A model generated the notes under the pieces. The model was not told the DNA's origin. It did no database searches and saw only the letters and a program-made list of their open reading frames with translations. A program made the translations under genes and the position numbers. Positions 18,332 through 26,498 of a DNA stretch of 64,000 nucleotides are shown here, one piece after another. The stretch's first letter is position 1; every line of letters begins with the position of its first letter. Location of the stretch: positions 5,270,001 to 5,334,000 of the forward strand of contig NZ_CP115300.1 in NCBI RefSeq assembly GCF_027625935.1, written 5' to 3'. This stretch comes from Streptomyces camelliae (GTDB taxonomy: Bacteria; Actinomycetota; Actinomycetes; Streptomycetales; Streptomycetaceae).

Positions 18332-18371
18332 AGGGGCCTCATCTCCCAAAATTGGTATGTGAGCCCCCTCT
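18330..18371 (+). terminator. Hairpin after truncated integrase
   Basis: AGAGGGGCCTCA pairs with TGAGCCCCCTCT around an 18-nt loop. A comparable but stronger hairpin occupies the same position after the complete integrase. Confidence 0.6.
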
Positions 18372-18375
18372 GAAC

Positions 18376-18420
18376 TGGTGCCCCCGGCAGAATTCGAACC
18401 TGCGACACCCGCTTTAGGAG
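18376..18420. repeat. attachment-site copy A (3' part of tRNA-Arg)
   Basis: 45 bp matching the 3' segment of the tRNA-Arg(CCT) gene at 40485-40529 (anticodon loop to CCA end) with a single G-to-A difference. The rest of the tRNA is absent, so this is an att remnant and not a tRNA gene. First of three directly repeated copies. Confidence 0.9.
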
Positions 18421-18723
18421 TTTTCCCTGGGCAGGGCTGTGACCTGCGGAAACGTCGACTACGTGGCGTCTGGCCCAGGAAAACACCTCTCCGTGGTTCT
18501 CGCGTCTTCACGGGACTTCCCGTCCCCGTGTGTGCTGAATCCGTTCCGGCGAGGACTGATGGCGAGGCTGCCAGGGGTCCTTCTCGGCATGGTGCGGGTC
18601 AGCTGGCCGTGCACGCCTGGCCGGTTACCACGATGGGGTGAATCCAGTAGGTAAGCGGCAACCGCACGCCATCTTCACATGTCCCACATCTTGCTTTCGA
18701 CAGCAGACATCTTGGGGGGACCC
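18421..18723. other. Non-coding stretch right of att copy A
   Basis: No gene is visible. An imperfect inverted repeat TTTTCCCTGGGC (18421) and GCCCAGGAAAA (about 18473-18483) borders the att copy. The distal part holds the ribosome site GGGGGGA for the downstream gene. Confidence 0.4.
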
Positions 18724-19335
18724 GTGAGTAACCAGCAGCCGCAGCATCCCGGATGGGCCGGCCCGCAGCAGCCCTACGGCCAGGCCCCTCACGGCCAGCA
18801 GCCGTACGGGCAGCCGCCGTTTCAGCCGCAGTCGCCGAGAAAGGGACCCGGCGCCGGGAAGGTCATCGGTCTCGGCTGTCTCGGCCTCGTCGGCGTGGCC
18901 GTCGTCCTCGGCATCGCCGCCGCGGCCGTCAGCGGCAGCGGCTCGAACGACTCCAGCAGCAGCGCCTCGAAGTCCACGACCGGCAACAAGACGGCCGCCG
19001 GTGCCAAGGACGACAGCAAGAAGGCCGGCGCCCCGAAGACCGTCGTCTTCAAAGTCTGGGGGACCGCCCCGGCCGGAGCGCTTGGCGGTCTCGACATCAA
19101 CTACGGCTCCGACAACGACACCCGCAAGGGCGTTTTCAAGAACGGCAAGTTCGAGGCCACCCTGCCCCTCAAGAAGGGGGCGATGTACTACACGCTGAAC
19201 GCCCAGCTGCAGGGTTCAGGGGACGTCAACTGCAGCGTGACCGTGGATGGGCAAACGAAGTCCGGGCACGCGTCGGGCGGCTACAACATCTGCGATGCCC
19301 AGCTCAGCAGCGACTTCACCGGCGGCTGGCAGTAA
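18724..19335 (+). CDS. MmpS-like single-pass membrane protein
   Basis: 203 aa from GTG 18724 (GGGGGGA directly upstream). Residues 1-40 are a Pro/Gln/Tyr-rich cytoplasmic tail (QQPYGQAPHGQQPYGQPPF), about 43-70 a membrane helix (VIGLGCLGLVGVAVVLGIAAAAV), then a Ser/Lys linker. From about 105 to the end there is a small beta domain with VVFKVWGTAPAGALGGLDINYG, a conserved Cys pair (VNCSVTVDGQ and NICDAQLS) and SGHASGG. This pattern matches the MmpS extracytoplasmic domain of actinobacteria; here no MmpL partner is adjacent. Role in envelope transport or sensing is inference. Confidence 0.7.
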   Translation: MSNQQPQHPGWAGPQQPYGQAPHGQQPYGQPPFQPQSPRKGPGAGKVIGLGCLGLVGVAVVLGIAAAAVSGSGSNDSSSSASKSTTGNKTAAGAKDDSKKAGAPKTVVFKVWGTAPAGALGGLDINYGSDNDTRKGVFKNGKFEATLPLKKGAMYYTLNAQLQGSGDVNCSVTVDGQTKSGHASGGYNICDAQLSSDFTGGWQ

Positions 19336-19676
19336 GAGGGGCCCGGATTCCCGGCCGCCCGTCCTCGAACCGAACAACTGCCCATGTCCCACAGCGAGAT
19401 CTTCGCCTGGCGCCTACGCCGCTCCGCCTTCCACTTCACCTGAGGCCCGCAGTGCGGCATGACCATGGGCACTCCGTGCAGCCTCGAAGAACAAGACGGA
19501 CAGGCCCGCGACGTCACGTGCCGGCGCGGGGTGTGGCCCCCTGCCGTGGTGCGGGGGGAAGGTGCGTACACTGACGCGACTTGAGCGGACTGGGTACCGG
19601 CCGCCGGCGTGCTCCCCCTCCCCCCACCATGGCCGGCGTTGAGCGCCCGGTGCGCTCCCTTCATGGGGAGGAACGG
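19336..19676. other. Intergenic region upstream of FG-GAP protein
   Basis: About 340 bp without a convincing gene. A short open frame MSHSEIFAWRLRRSAFHFT at 19384-19443 and its antisense look like decayed coding DNA of unknown origin. The right part should carry the promoter of the large secreted-protein gene, whose ribosome site GGGAGGAAC lies at about 19665. Confidence 0.4.
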
Positions 19677-22655
19677 GTGACTCGACACCCTCACAGACGC
19701 GGCCGTCTGCTGGCCGCGGCCACCGCGACCGTGCTCGCGACAACCTTGGCTGCTCCCGTCGCCTGGGCGGACACCGCCGCACCAGGACCGGTCACCGCGC
19801 CGATCACCCTGCCGGCCGAGACCGTTCCGGCCTCCGTCGACCCGGGCCAGGTGGTCGACGTCTCCTCTACCGGTGTCCTGCACGGCAGTTACGGGAACAG
19901 CTACGCCTGGACCGACTTCGCCTCCGGGACCACCACGCAGCTGGCGTTCCCCTCCGGCGGCGGGAACGCCCGGTACGCCGGCAACGGGCTGGTGGCGTTC
20001 TACGCCAACGGGGCCGGCGGCACTCCGCTGGTGTTCCAAAGCCTTTCCGACGGCAGCCGCCGGACGGCCTGCGACTGCTACGTATACGGCGCCTTCGCCG
20101 GAAAGGCCCTGGTGTCCGACTACGGGAGGGGGCTGGCACTCGCCTCGCCGGACGGCACCCTCACCCCGGTCACCGCGCCGGCCGACGCCGTGTTCAGCAG
20201 CTCGGTTTGGGGCGGCGGGGACAACGATCACATGATGATCGGCTACGAACAGGATGGCGCCCAACACTATTTGTGGATCAACGTTGATGGCAGCACCTCC
20301 GTGATCGACGCGTCCTCGCTGCCGGGAACGGGACGGTTCGCTGTCGGCGACGGCAAGCTCGTTTTCCTGAACGCCGCCGGCGACGTCCGGGTCTTCGACG
20401 CAGGCGACGTCACGGCGCCCCCGGTGTCCGTCACCCTGAGTCTGCCCGGTTCGTCCCGCCCGGTCGGCGTGGTGGGGGACAACCTCATCGTGTCTACGTA
20501 CGGAGGGGACTCCGGCTTCACGTTGTCGGCACTCCCGCTGAACGGGGGGCCCGGCCAGTCCCTGGGCACCGGTTACCCGGTCACCGCCGCACCGTTCACC
20601 GACCCGGAGTCCCCGGACGGCAAGGTCGTGGTCGCGCAGCCATCGGCGTCCGGCGCCACCCTGCGTGTGCTGACCGCCGCCTCCGACGGCTCCGTGGACT
20701 CGACCGCCCTCGCGGACTTCCCGACGGCCACCTGGCGGCCGGACGCCCTCGCGCTGGCGAACGGGGAACTGACCGTCGCCTACACCAGTCCGTACACCCC
20801 GGGCAGTTCCCGGATGCAGCACACCGAACTGCCCGTCGACGCCGCGGGGACCACAGGCTCGACCACCTCGCTGGCCACCTATCTGCCGCAGGGTGACGCA
20901 CTGTTCGCGTCCGCCGACGGCTCGCCGGTCGTGGTGGACGCGGCGGACGGCGACATCCGTGCGGGCGCCGGGTCCATGACCCCCACCGGCCTGTCCGACC
21001 TGAGCGACGTCCAGGTGGCCGGTTCGACGGAGGCGTTCAGCGGCCTGACACCGGCGGGGACGCGGGTCATCCAGATCGGTACGGGCGCCAACACGCGCCA
21101 GTTGCCCTTCAAGACGTTCGCACTGTCCGCGACCACCCTGTGGACCCAGACCGCGCCGGGCACGGTCACTGGCGTCGACCTGAGCACCTCGCCCAGCACC
21201 GCCCCCGCGCCCGGCACGTTCACCGTTGCGGACTGCCCGCTGTCGGTACTGCGGGCGAACGGCCCGTGGATCTACTGGGCCTGTGCCACGGCCGACGGCG
21301 GCGCCGGGGTCTACAACACAGCGACCCGCACGTCGGTGCCCGTGCCGTGGACCACCGACGGGGACACCGCACTCGGCGACGGGTTCGTGGCGACCGTCTC
21401 CGGCCACGTCCTAAGCGTCACCGACGTCACCAGCGGTACGGCACAGACCCGCAAGGTCGCCGACCTGACCGACCCCGTGCTGGGACAGGGCTGGACCGTC
21501 GATCCGTACGGCGGCGGGATCGCGTACGCGGGCAGCGACGGCACGGTGCACGTGGTGCCCAGCGGGGTGTCGCCGTCCGACGTGGCCCTGTACGGCCAGA
21601 CGACAACCGGCGTCAGGAGCGCCGGTACGGCGTGGCAGGGCACATGGCAGGTCACCCGCCCGATCGCCTCCTGGACGCTGACCGTGACGAGCTTGGCCAC
21701 CGGCAGGGTCGTCAGCACCGTCACCGGCGGTCCGGCCCGCGCGCAGTTCACCGCGCAATGGGACGGCACCGAGCCGGGCATCACCCGGCCCTCGATCGGG
21801 CCCTACACGTGGAAGATCACCGCACGGCCGGCCGACGGCCAGGGGCCGGACGCCACCACCACGGGTACGACCCTGCTGCCCGGCGGCGCACCGGCGTTCC
21901 ACGACTTCCAGTCGGCGAACGGCCTGCAAGACACCTTCGGCGACATCCTGGTCCGCACCTCGGCGACCACCTTCTCCTACAAGGACAGCACCGGAAACGG
22001 CTCCTTCATCCCGCTCAAAGACAAGTCGACGTGGCCCGCCGGCACCACGGTGGTGCCGTTCGGTCCTCTGCGCGACCGGAAGGCCAACGACGTGCTCGTG
22101 CGCACGCCGTCCGGTGATCTGCGCGTGTACTCGATCCTGTACAACGGCAACGCCTACACCGACCTGGGCACCGGCTGGAACCAGTTCAAGTGGCTCGGCC
22201 ACGCCGGGGACGTCAACGGGGACGGGTACCCGGACCTGCTGGCGTGGAGCGCGTCGAACGGCAACCTGTACCTGTACCCGGGCAACGCCCAGGGCCGGTT
22301 CGGGGCGCGGAAGCTGCTGCGCACCGGCCTGGCGTACACCAAGCTGATCGCGGTCGGGGACGTCACCGGTGACGGGGTGGGAGACCTGCTGGCGTACGAC
22401 CACCAGGGGAACCTGTGGCTCATGGCCGGCAACGGCAAGGGCGACTATGCAGCGCGCAAGGAGATCTTCGCCGACTGGGGACAGGGATACAACACGATCA
22501 TCGGCGTGGGCGACGTGACCGGTGACGGCCAGGCAGACCTGCTGGAACGCGACTCCGCCGGAAACGTCTGGGTCAACCCGGGCCGCGGCAACGGCACGTT
22601 CGGCGCCCGGATCAAGGCCGGCGCCGGCTGGCAGAACTACTTGAATCTCTACTGA
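19677..22655 (+). CDS. Large secreted FG-GAP/VCBS repeat protein
   Basis: 992-aa exported protein from GTG 19677, which has GGGAGGAACG upstream and places the signal peptide (RGRLLAAATATVLATTLAAPVAWA) at the N-terminus. The bulk (about 60-650) is a repetitive beta-rich region like a propeller. About 670-750 resembles a FlgD-type Ig module (GTWQVTRPIASWTLTVTSLATGRVV, SIGPYTWKITARPADG). The last 150 residues hold three FG-GAP units with calcium-binding loops GDVNGDGYPDLL, GDVTGDGVGDLL and GDVTGDGQADLL. Such proteins are common surface or extracellular proteins of Streptomyces with undefined roles. A strong terminator follows directly. Confidence 0.85.
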   Translation: MTRHPHRRGRLLAAATATVLATTLAAPVAWADTAAPGPVTAPITLPAETVPASVDPGQVVDVSSTGVLHGSYGNSYAWTDFASGTTTQLAFPSGGGNARYAGNGLVAFYANGAGGTPLVFQSLSDGSRRTACDCYVYGAFAGKALVSDYGRGLALASPDGTLTPVTAPADAVFSSSVWGGGDNDHMMIGYEQDGAQHYLWINVDGSTSVIDASSLPGTGRFAVGDGKLVFLNAAGDVRVFDAGDVTAPPVSVTLSLPGSSRPVGVVGDNLIVSTYGGDSGFTLSALPLNGGPGQSLGTGYPVTAAPFTDPESPDGKVVVAQPSASGATLRVLTAASDGSVDSTALADFPTATWRPDALALANGELTVAYTSPYTPGSSRMQHTELPVDAAGTTGSTTSLATYLPQGDALFASADGSPVVVDAADGDIRAGAGSMTPTGLSDLSDVQVAGSTEAFSGLTPAGTRVIQIGTGANTRQLPFKTFALSATTLWTQTAPGTVTGVDLSTSPSTAPAPGTFTVADCPLSVLRANGPWIYWACATADGGAGVYNTATRTSVPVPWTTDGDTALGDGFVATVSGHVLSVTDVTSGTAQTRKVADLTDPVLGQGWTVDPYGGGIAYAGSDGTVHVVPSGVSPSDVALYGQTTTGVRSAGTAWQGTWQVTRPIASWTLTVTSLATGRVVSTVTGGPARAQFTAQWDGTEPGITRPSIGPYTWKITARPADGQGPDATTTGTTLLPGGAPAFHDFQSANGLQDTFGDILVRTSATTFSYKDSTGNGSFIPLKDKSTWPAGTTVVPFGPLRDRKANDVLVRTPSGDLRVYSILYNGNAYTDLGTGWNQFKWLGHAGDVNGDGYPDLLAWSASNGNLYLYPGNAQGRFGARKLLRTGLAYTKLIAVGDVTGDGVGDLLAYDHQGNLWLMAGNGKGDYAARKEIFADWGQGYNTIIGVGDVTGDGQADLLERDSAGNVWVNPGRGNGTFGARIKAGAGWQNYLNLY

Positions 22656-22667
22656 CGGCCACACGAT

Positions 22668-22698
22668 GCGGGGTCGGAGGGCTACCCTCCGACCCCGC
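22668..22698 (+). terminator. Rho-independent-type hairpin
   Basis: GCGGGGTCGGAGGG pairs perfectly with CCCTCCGACCCCGC around a 3-nt loop, 13 bp after the stop of the FG-GAP gene. Confidence 0.85.
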
Positions 22699-22879
22699 GC
22701 CATGTGGCCTGGATGTGGCCTGGTCGTCGGCCGCCGCAAGGGTTGTTCGGTGATCTACGCGCTCCACGACAACCACGTTGCCGAACCCCTCGACTGGGGA
22801 ACGTGTTCGGTTGTGATCAAGGGGGGCTCCTGTGAGGTCCTTGATCCAGATCATCGAGGCGCGAAGATGGAGGCCGGTG

Positions 22880-23058
22880 AGGTAGCTCCCCGGGGTCTTG
22901 TCATGCTCGGCCACTCCTCGACCACCGGTACGGCTGACACGTACACGATCCTCCTGCCCGAGGCCGGCCTCGCCATCACCGAGGCCGCAGCCCGACTCGT
23001 ACCGCGCGCCCCATACCGAGGCCGAAGCGGCGGAGGGGAACGTGCCGGACGGTGCTGA
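22880..23058 (+). pseudogene. C-terminal remnant of a second-type tyrosine integrase
   Basis: The frame reads LVMLGHSSTTGTADTYTILLPEAGLAITEAAARLVPRAP, the box II end of actinomycete integrases of the LGHSS-TADTYT-VLPE type with the catalytic Tyr. It is a different clade from the integrases at 17506 and 39257, which have GHSQIS-DVYTHV. Everything upstream of about 22880 (Arg and first His region) is gone. It lies 125 bp left of att copy B, where an integrase of the A-B element would be expected. Confidence 0.75.
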
Positions 23059-23182
23059 TCCGTCCGGAGAAATATCGGGGCCTGGCACTCCGTCCGCTCA
23101 CGCAAACGGCCCCGGACGAGACGTCCGAGGCCGAACAGGACCCCTCCCTGGGGAAGAAACTCCAGGTCAGAGCGGTAATACG

Positions 23183-23227
23183 TGGTGCCCCCGGCAGGAT
23201 TCGAACCTGCGACACCCGCTTTAGGAG
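23183..23227. repeat. attachment-site copy B (attL of the AICE)
   Basis: 45 bp identical to 40485-40529 of the tRNA-Arg gene; beyond it the sequence diverges (TTCGATC versus AGCGGTG). It is the left boundary of the AICE and also the right boundary of the A-B segment. Confidence 0.92.
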
Positions 23228-23311
23228 TTCGATCTACACCCGCCCCTGGGGCCGTCGACGGCTGGTCCGACGGTCGTGCGGGGGTGCTGCTGTATGCCGC
23301 CGTCCGGCCTC

Positions 23312-23335
23312 GTTGATGTCAGCCGTGGATGTCAG
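23312..23335 (+). repeat. Putative integrase arm-type repeats, left end of AICE
   Basis: GTTGATGTCAG (23312-23322) and GTGGATGTCAG (23325-23335), same spacing as the pair after the complete integrase. In the excised circle the two pairs would flank the att core on both sides, as arm sites do. Confidence 0.55.
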
Positions 23336-23356
23336 AAGTCGCGCTCTGACCGGCGG

Positions 23357-24112
23357 CTATCGGTTGATCGGAATCTCATAGACGATCTCGCAGTGAGCGG
23401 CGGGCACCACGATGTCCGCCGTCTCCACGGGCCGCCCTTGGTCGCTGTAGTACGTCCGCCGGATGTGCGTGACGAGCGCGGCCTTCTGGATGCCGAGTAT
23501 CGACGCCTCCTCCGCAGTCGCCTGCCTCGGCTCGGGCTGTTCCACGGCGTGGCTGACGGTGACGCCGATCGCGGCCATGCGGTTCACGACACCCGCCCCG
23601 GCGTGCGGCCCTCCCTCGGGGAGCACTACGAGTGTGCCGGCGGTGAGGTCGTACGGCTCCCAACTCGTCGACAGTTGGACGGGCCTGCCGTCGGCCAGGA
23701 ACTCGTACGTCGTCCGGACGCACAGGTCGCCCTCGGCGATGCCGAGCCGCGCCGCGATGTCCGCCGGAGCCGGCACCTTGGCCTCGGTCCGGCTCTCCCA
23801 ATCCCCTTGCCTGCCTACGGCCTTCATGTCCGCGCGGAACGGCGATCCGCTGGGCTGTTCCCGGGCCGACGACCGGACCACTCGGACCCGTTGCCGGGGC
23901 TCGGCGACGTACGTGCCCGATCCGGCCCGCCCTTCCAGCACGCCTTGGGAGATCAGCAGCTCCTGCGCCCGGCGGACCACGTTCTCGCCTACGCCGCACT
24001 CCTGGCCGATCTGGGCGCGGGAGGGCAGGCGGTCTCCCGGCTCCCATACGTGCTCCGCGATCCGCCGCCGGAGCTCGTCGGCGATGCGGAGATAGGGCGG
24101 CTGCTCAGGCAT
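23357..24112 (-). CDS. GntR/UTRA family regulator
   Basis: 251-aa repressor. Winged helix-turn-helix at residues 8-70 (GDRLPSRAQIGQECGVGENVVRRAQELLISQGVLEGRAGSGTYV) and a UTRA ligand domain from about 95 to the end (RTTYEFLADGRPVQLSTSWEP, VETADIVVPAAHCEIVYEIPI). Two CTAGTnnACTAG palindromes lie directly in front of its start, indicating autoregulation and control of the divergent run of small genes. First gene inside the left end of the AICE. Ligand unknown; relatives on mobile elements are often called GntR regulators of transfer or host functions. Confidence 0.9.
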   Translation of the reverse strand: MPEQPPYLRIADELRRRIAEHVWEPGDRLPSRAQIGQECGVGENVVRRAQELLISQGVLEGRAGSGTYVAEPRQRVRVVRSSAREQPSGSPFRADMKAVGRQGDWESRTEAKVPAPADIAARLGIAEGDLCVRTTYEFLADGRPVQLSTSWEPYDLTAGTLVVLPEGGPHAGAGVVNRMAAIGVTVSHAVEQPEPRQATAEEASILGIQKAALVTHIRRTYYSDQGRPVETADIVVPAAHCEIVYEIPINR

Positions 24113-24121
24113 ATGGAAAAT

Positions 24122-24152
24122 CTAGTCCACTAGCCCTAATCTAGTTAACTAG
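24122..24152. promoter_or_regulatory. Paired GntR-type palindromic operators
   Basis: CTAGTCCACTAG (24122-24133) and CTAGTTAACTAG (24141-24152), centres 19 bp apart, in the divergent promoter between the GntR regulator and the small-gene operon. The second is a perfect palindrome. Spacing near two helical turns fits two dimers on one DNA face. Confidence 0.7.
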
Positions 24153-24191
24153 CTTCACTGAAAGTGATCGCCGGTTGACGGAGGCTGCCCT

Positions 24192-24476
24192 GTGCCCGCT
24201 TCGGGAGTTACTGCGGCGGCCATCGCTGCCCGGCTGTCCGCCGTCGGGCTTCCCGCGTGCGTGGAGGAGCACGACCGGTACGCGTCGGTCGAAGCGGAGG
24301 TGCCGGACTCGCTCTCCGCCGATTTATGGCGGGAGGTCCTGGAAGCGGTGGCGGAAGCCGATCGGTTTGGTCTCGTCGCCACCAGCCTGAACGACCGCAC
24401 CCTCTGGGCGGTCGTACGTAAAGCGGTCCCCACGACGGGCGATGTCGGGGGACCAGCCATCAGCGATAGGAGCTGA
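24192..24476 (+). CDS. Small hypothetical protein, AICE accessory operon
   Basis: 94-aa acidic protein from GTG 24192 (GGAGG eight nt upstream). Mostly alpha/beta, with EVPDSLSADLWREVLEAVAEADRFGLVATSLNDRTLWAVVRK. No family recognised. First of a run of short genes controlled, by position, by the divergent GntR protein. Confidence 0.65.
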   Translation: MPASGVTAAAIAARLSAVGLPACVEEHDRYASVEAEVPDSLSADLWREVLEAVAEADRFGLVATSLNDRTLWAVVRKAVPTTGDVGGPAISDRS

Positions 24477-24481
24477 GTAGC

Positions 24482-24793
24482 GTGCTCAACCGTATCCGTC
24501 GTGCCATCTCGCTCACCAGAGCGCGATACTTCCCCAACGGCAGGCATCGGCGCGCCTTAACGCCCTCTCGACGACTGGCCGCCCCCGCCTACCCTGCGTC
24601 CGCTGACGTGTCAACGGTCATCCTGAGCCGGACTTCCGACACCGCGAACCACCGTCACCCGCTTGTGGGGGAAGAAAACGCGCTCGTCCGCCCGTACGTG
24701 CTGGCTTGGGAGGAACGAGTACGGCCGCGCGCGGTGGCCGCCGCTCCCCATCTGCCGGCTGAAGCCTGGTCGGCCCTGGCGGGGGCCCGCTGA
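24482..24793 (+). CDS. Small hypothetical basic protein
   Basis: 103 aa from GTG 24482, five nt after the previous stop. Basic N-terminus (MLNRIRRAISLTRARYFPNGRHRR) and a C-terminal segment LVRPYVLAWEERVRPR; no domain recognised. Such proteins are common next to GntR regulators in Streptomyces genomes. Its end overlaps the next start (CTGATG). Confidence 0.6.
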   Translation: MLNRIRRAISLTRARYFPNGRHRRALTPSRRLAAPAYPASADVSTVILSRTSDTANHRHPLVGEENALVRPYVLAWEERVRPRAVAAAPHLPAEAWSALAGAR

Positions 24794-24996
24794 TGCCTCC
24801 TCGCCAACAGCTTCACGTCACCGACGCCTCGGCCATCCCCTACCAGTCGACCGCGTGCCATGTCGGAACACACCCTCTTTGCGTGGAGTCCTCCCCGGTC
24901 TCTGCACCGATCGACCTGCCGGTCGTCTATGAGACGTGCGCGTGCCCGTGTCACTCGGTGTCCAACTGGTCCACGCCCGCGGAGGAGGAGCGGTGA
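24793..24996 (+). CDS. Small Cys-rich hypothetical protein
   Basis: 67 aa with Cys/His residues arranged CH-X5-C and CACPCH (residues about 22-54), which could bind zinc. Start overlaps the previous stop and its stop overlaps the following GTG (GTGA), so it is translationally coupled at both ends. Function unknown. Confidence 0.6.
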   Translation: MPPRQQLHVTDASAIPYQSTACHVGTHPLCVESSPVSAPIDLPVVYETCACPCHSVSNWSTPAEEER

Positions 24997-25217
24997 ACGG
25001 CAGGGCACCCGGCGGCGCGTTGGTATCCACCATCGAGGTCTCCGCGACCACCGTGCAGCGTGGCGACGTCATCCAACTCGGCGGCCGGGCCTACCAGGTG
25101 ACAGACCTCTTCCAACTCCCTCAAGGTGCCAAGCAACTCCTCTTCAAGTCAGGCGAGTTGTTGACCATACACGGGCGAACCCGGCTCACCGCCGTTCGCG
25201 TGCTGAGAAGGCGGTGA
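24993..25217 (+). CDS. Small SH3-like hypothetical protein
   Basis: 74 aa from GTG 24993, preceded by GGAGGAGGAG and overlapping the previous stop. A compact beta pattern (QRGDVIQLGGRAYQVTDLFQLPQGAKQLLFKSGE) suggests an SH3/KOW-like barrel; this is inference. Its stop overlaps a GTG that begins the next regulator gene. Confidence 0.65.
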   Translation: MNGRAPGGALVSTIEVSATTVQRGDVIQLGGRAYQVTDLFQLPQGAKQLLFKSGELLTIHGRTRLTAVRVLRRR

Positions 25218-25957
25218 ACCGGTCCATGCCTTCACGCCATCACGACATCGCCGATGATCTCCGGCACCAGATCACGACCGGCCTCATCAAACCTGGCGAA
25301 CGCCTGCCGTCCGAAGCTAGCCTCGCCGACCGCTACAAGGTCAGCACCGTGACATTGCGGAGTGCCCTCGCGGTGCTCCAGGGTGAAGGCCTCGTCGAGA
25401 AGATCCACGGCAAAGGCAACTTCGTTCGTCGCCCAGGCCGCAAGATCGTTTACGTCGGCGGATGGGGCACGCTGGACCCGTGGACCGCCGCTGAAGCGGC
25501 TCTGCGTGTCACCGTTCGCACCAACACGGTTCAGGCAGACAGTCATCTGACGACGTTGCTCAAGGTGCCGACGGGCAGTCCACTCGCCGAGTTCTTCTGC
25601 ATCAGTCACGAGGAAGATTCACCGCGCGGACTGGCCCGCATCTACATCCCACGCGACCTGGTCCCGGCCGGAGTGCTGGACGACGAACCCTCCTGGCAGG
25701 AGACCGCACTACGACTCGCCGTTCTGGGCTCGTCGCCGGCAACCGTCCGGGAGACGGTATGCGCCCGCACACCAACACTGGACGAAGCATCGGCCCTCCG
25801 GACCGGCTCCTCCAAGGCGGTCCTCGCGATTACGCGCGTCGCGACCGACACCACCGGGCGAGTCGTCGAGGCCGCGCTTCTGGCGTTCCCAGGGGATCGC
25901 GTCGACGCGGTCTTCACCACCCACCACGTGACCGATGAGAGGCAGACGCAGGGATGA
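25214..25957 (+). CDS. GntR/UTRA family regulator
   Basis: 247-aa regulator, second GntR of the cargo region. Winged helix at residues 10-70 (GERLPSEASLADRYKVSTVTLRSALAVLQGEGLVEKIHGKGNFVRR), C-terminal UTRA-like ligand domain. GTG 25214 is preferred because it overlaps the preceding stop (GTGA) as in the rest of the operon; ATG 25226 is possible. The end overlaps the next start (ATGA). It lies inside the operon of small genes and so probably regulates it or a host function. Confidence 0.85.
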   Translation: MNRSMPSRHHDIADDLRHQITTGLIKPGERLPSEASLADRYKVSTVTLRSALAVLQGEGLVEKIHGKGNFVRRPGRKIVYVGGWGTLDPWTAAEAALRVTVRTNTVQADSHLTTLLKVPTGSPLAEFFCISHEEDSPRGLARIYIPRDLVPAGVLDDEPSWQETALRLAVLGSSPATVRETVCARTPTLDEASALRTGSSKAVLAITRVATDTTGRVVEAALLAFPGDRVDAVFTTHHVTDERQTQG

Positions 25958-26256
25958 CGGCACCGAACGAACTACGACTCCTCCCGTGGTCGGGGCCAGA
26001 AGGCAAGCCCTGCTACCTGAAAACCGACGACAAGCACGGCTACATGTCCCGCCTGGCGGACAACATCGAAGCGGTACAACTGGGAACGGCAGCCGAGCTG
26101 TTGGAGCATGCGTTGGACGCCCTTGACGACCACGACCAGGGCCCGGAGGACCTGCGACGGTTGGGCAAGGAACTGACCGGGGCATTGCGAGACGTGCTGC
26201 GCGTTGCGACCAGCCGGGGTCACCTCCTGGCGGTGAGCGACCCTCATCGCCTCTAG
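25954..26256 (+). CDS. Hypothetical protein, last gene of small-gene operon
   Basis: 100 aa, ATGA overlap with the GntR gene. Opens LRLLPWSGPEGKPCYLKTDDKHGYMSRLADNIEAVQL and continues as an amphipathic helical region (AAELLEHALDALDDHDQGPEDLRRLGKELTGALRDVLRVA). Proteins of this look commonly sit beside GntR regulators in Streptomyces; no function is assigned. A strong terminator follows about 100 bp later. Confidence 0.65.
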   Translation: MTAPNELRLLPWSGPEGKPCYLKTDDKHGYMSRLADNIEAVQLGTAAELLEHALDALDDHDQGPEDLRRLGKELTGALRDVLRVATSRGHLLAVSDPHRL

Positions 26257-26357
26257 GGGACAGTTGCGTTAGCGGCCACGGTCTGTTCAACGCGGCGCAG
26301 TCTGCTGATCGGCCGGCTGGCTGCCCAGCGTGACAGAAGAAGCCCGCGACTCTGAGC

Positions 26358-26397
26358 CACCTGGTCCGAGCGGTTCCTAACTCGCTCGGACCAGGTG
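26358..26397 (+). terminator. Terminator hairpin of small-gene operon
   Basis: CACCTGGTCCGAGCG pairs perfectly with CGCTCGGACCAGGTG around a 10-nt loop, between the small-gene operon and the XRE-ImmA pair. Confidence 0.85.
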
Positions 26398-26461
26398 CGT
26401 TCAGGCATGTCAGCCTGCTGAGCAGCAACGCTTCTTGATTTTCCTCCTCTAATGAGGGAGG

Positions 26462-26473
26462 ATTTCCGGAAAT
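26462..26473. promoter_or_regulatory. Palindrome ATTTCCGGAAAT
   Basis: A 12-bp perfect palindrome 26 bp before the start of the two-gene unit at 26499. Immediately upstream TCCTCC and GGAGGA form another small inverted repeat. A candidate operator for the XRE-ImmA regulator. Confidence 0.45.
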
Positions 26474-26498
26474 CACACTTCGTGGTCAGGGGCTGAAC

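Noticed and set aside
18376..18420. Partial tRNA-Arg read as a tRNA gene
   Set aside because: Only the 3' part is present; the 5' acceptor and D-arm are absent. It is an att copy. The same holds for 23183-23227.
19281..21407. 708-aa open frame antisense to the FG-GAP gene
   Set aside because: Composition is Arg/Gly/His-rich shadow of high-GC coding DNA; the plus strand has signal peptide and FG-GAP motifs.
24860..25213. N-terminal extension of the second GntR regulator
   Set aside because: Overlaps two coupled small genes in another frame and lies before the natural GTG/ATG starts at 25214 and 25226.
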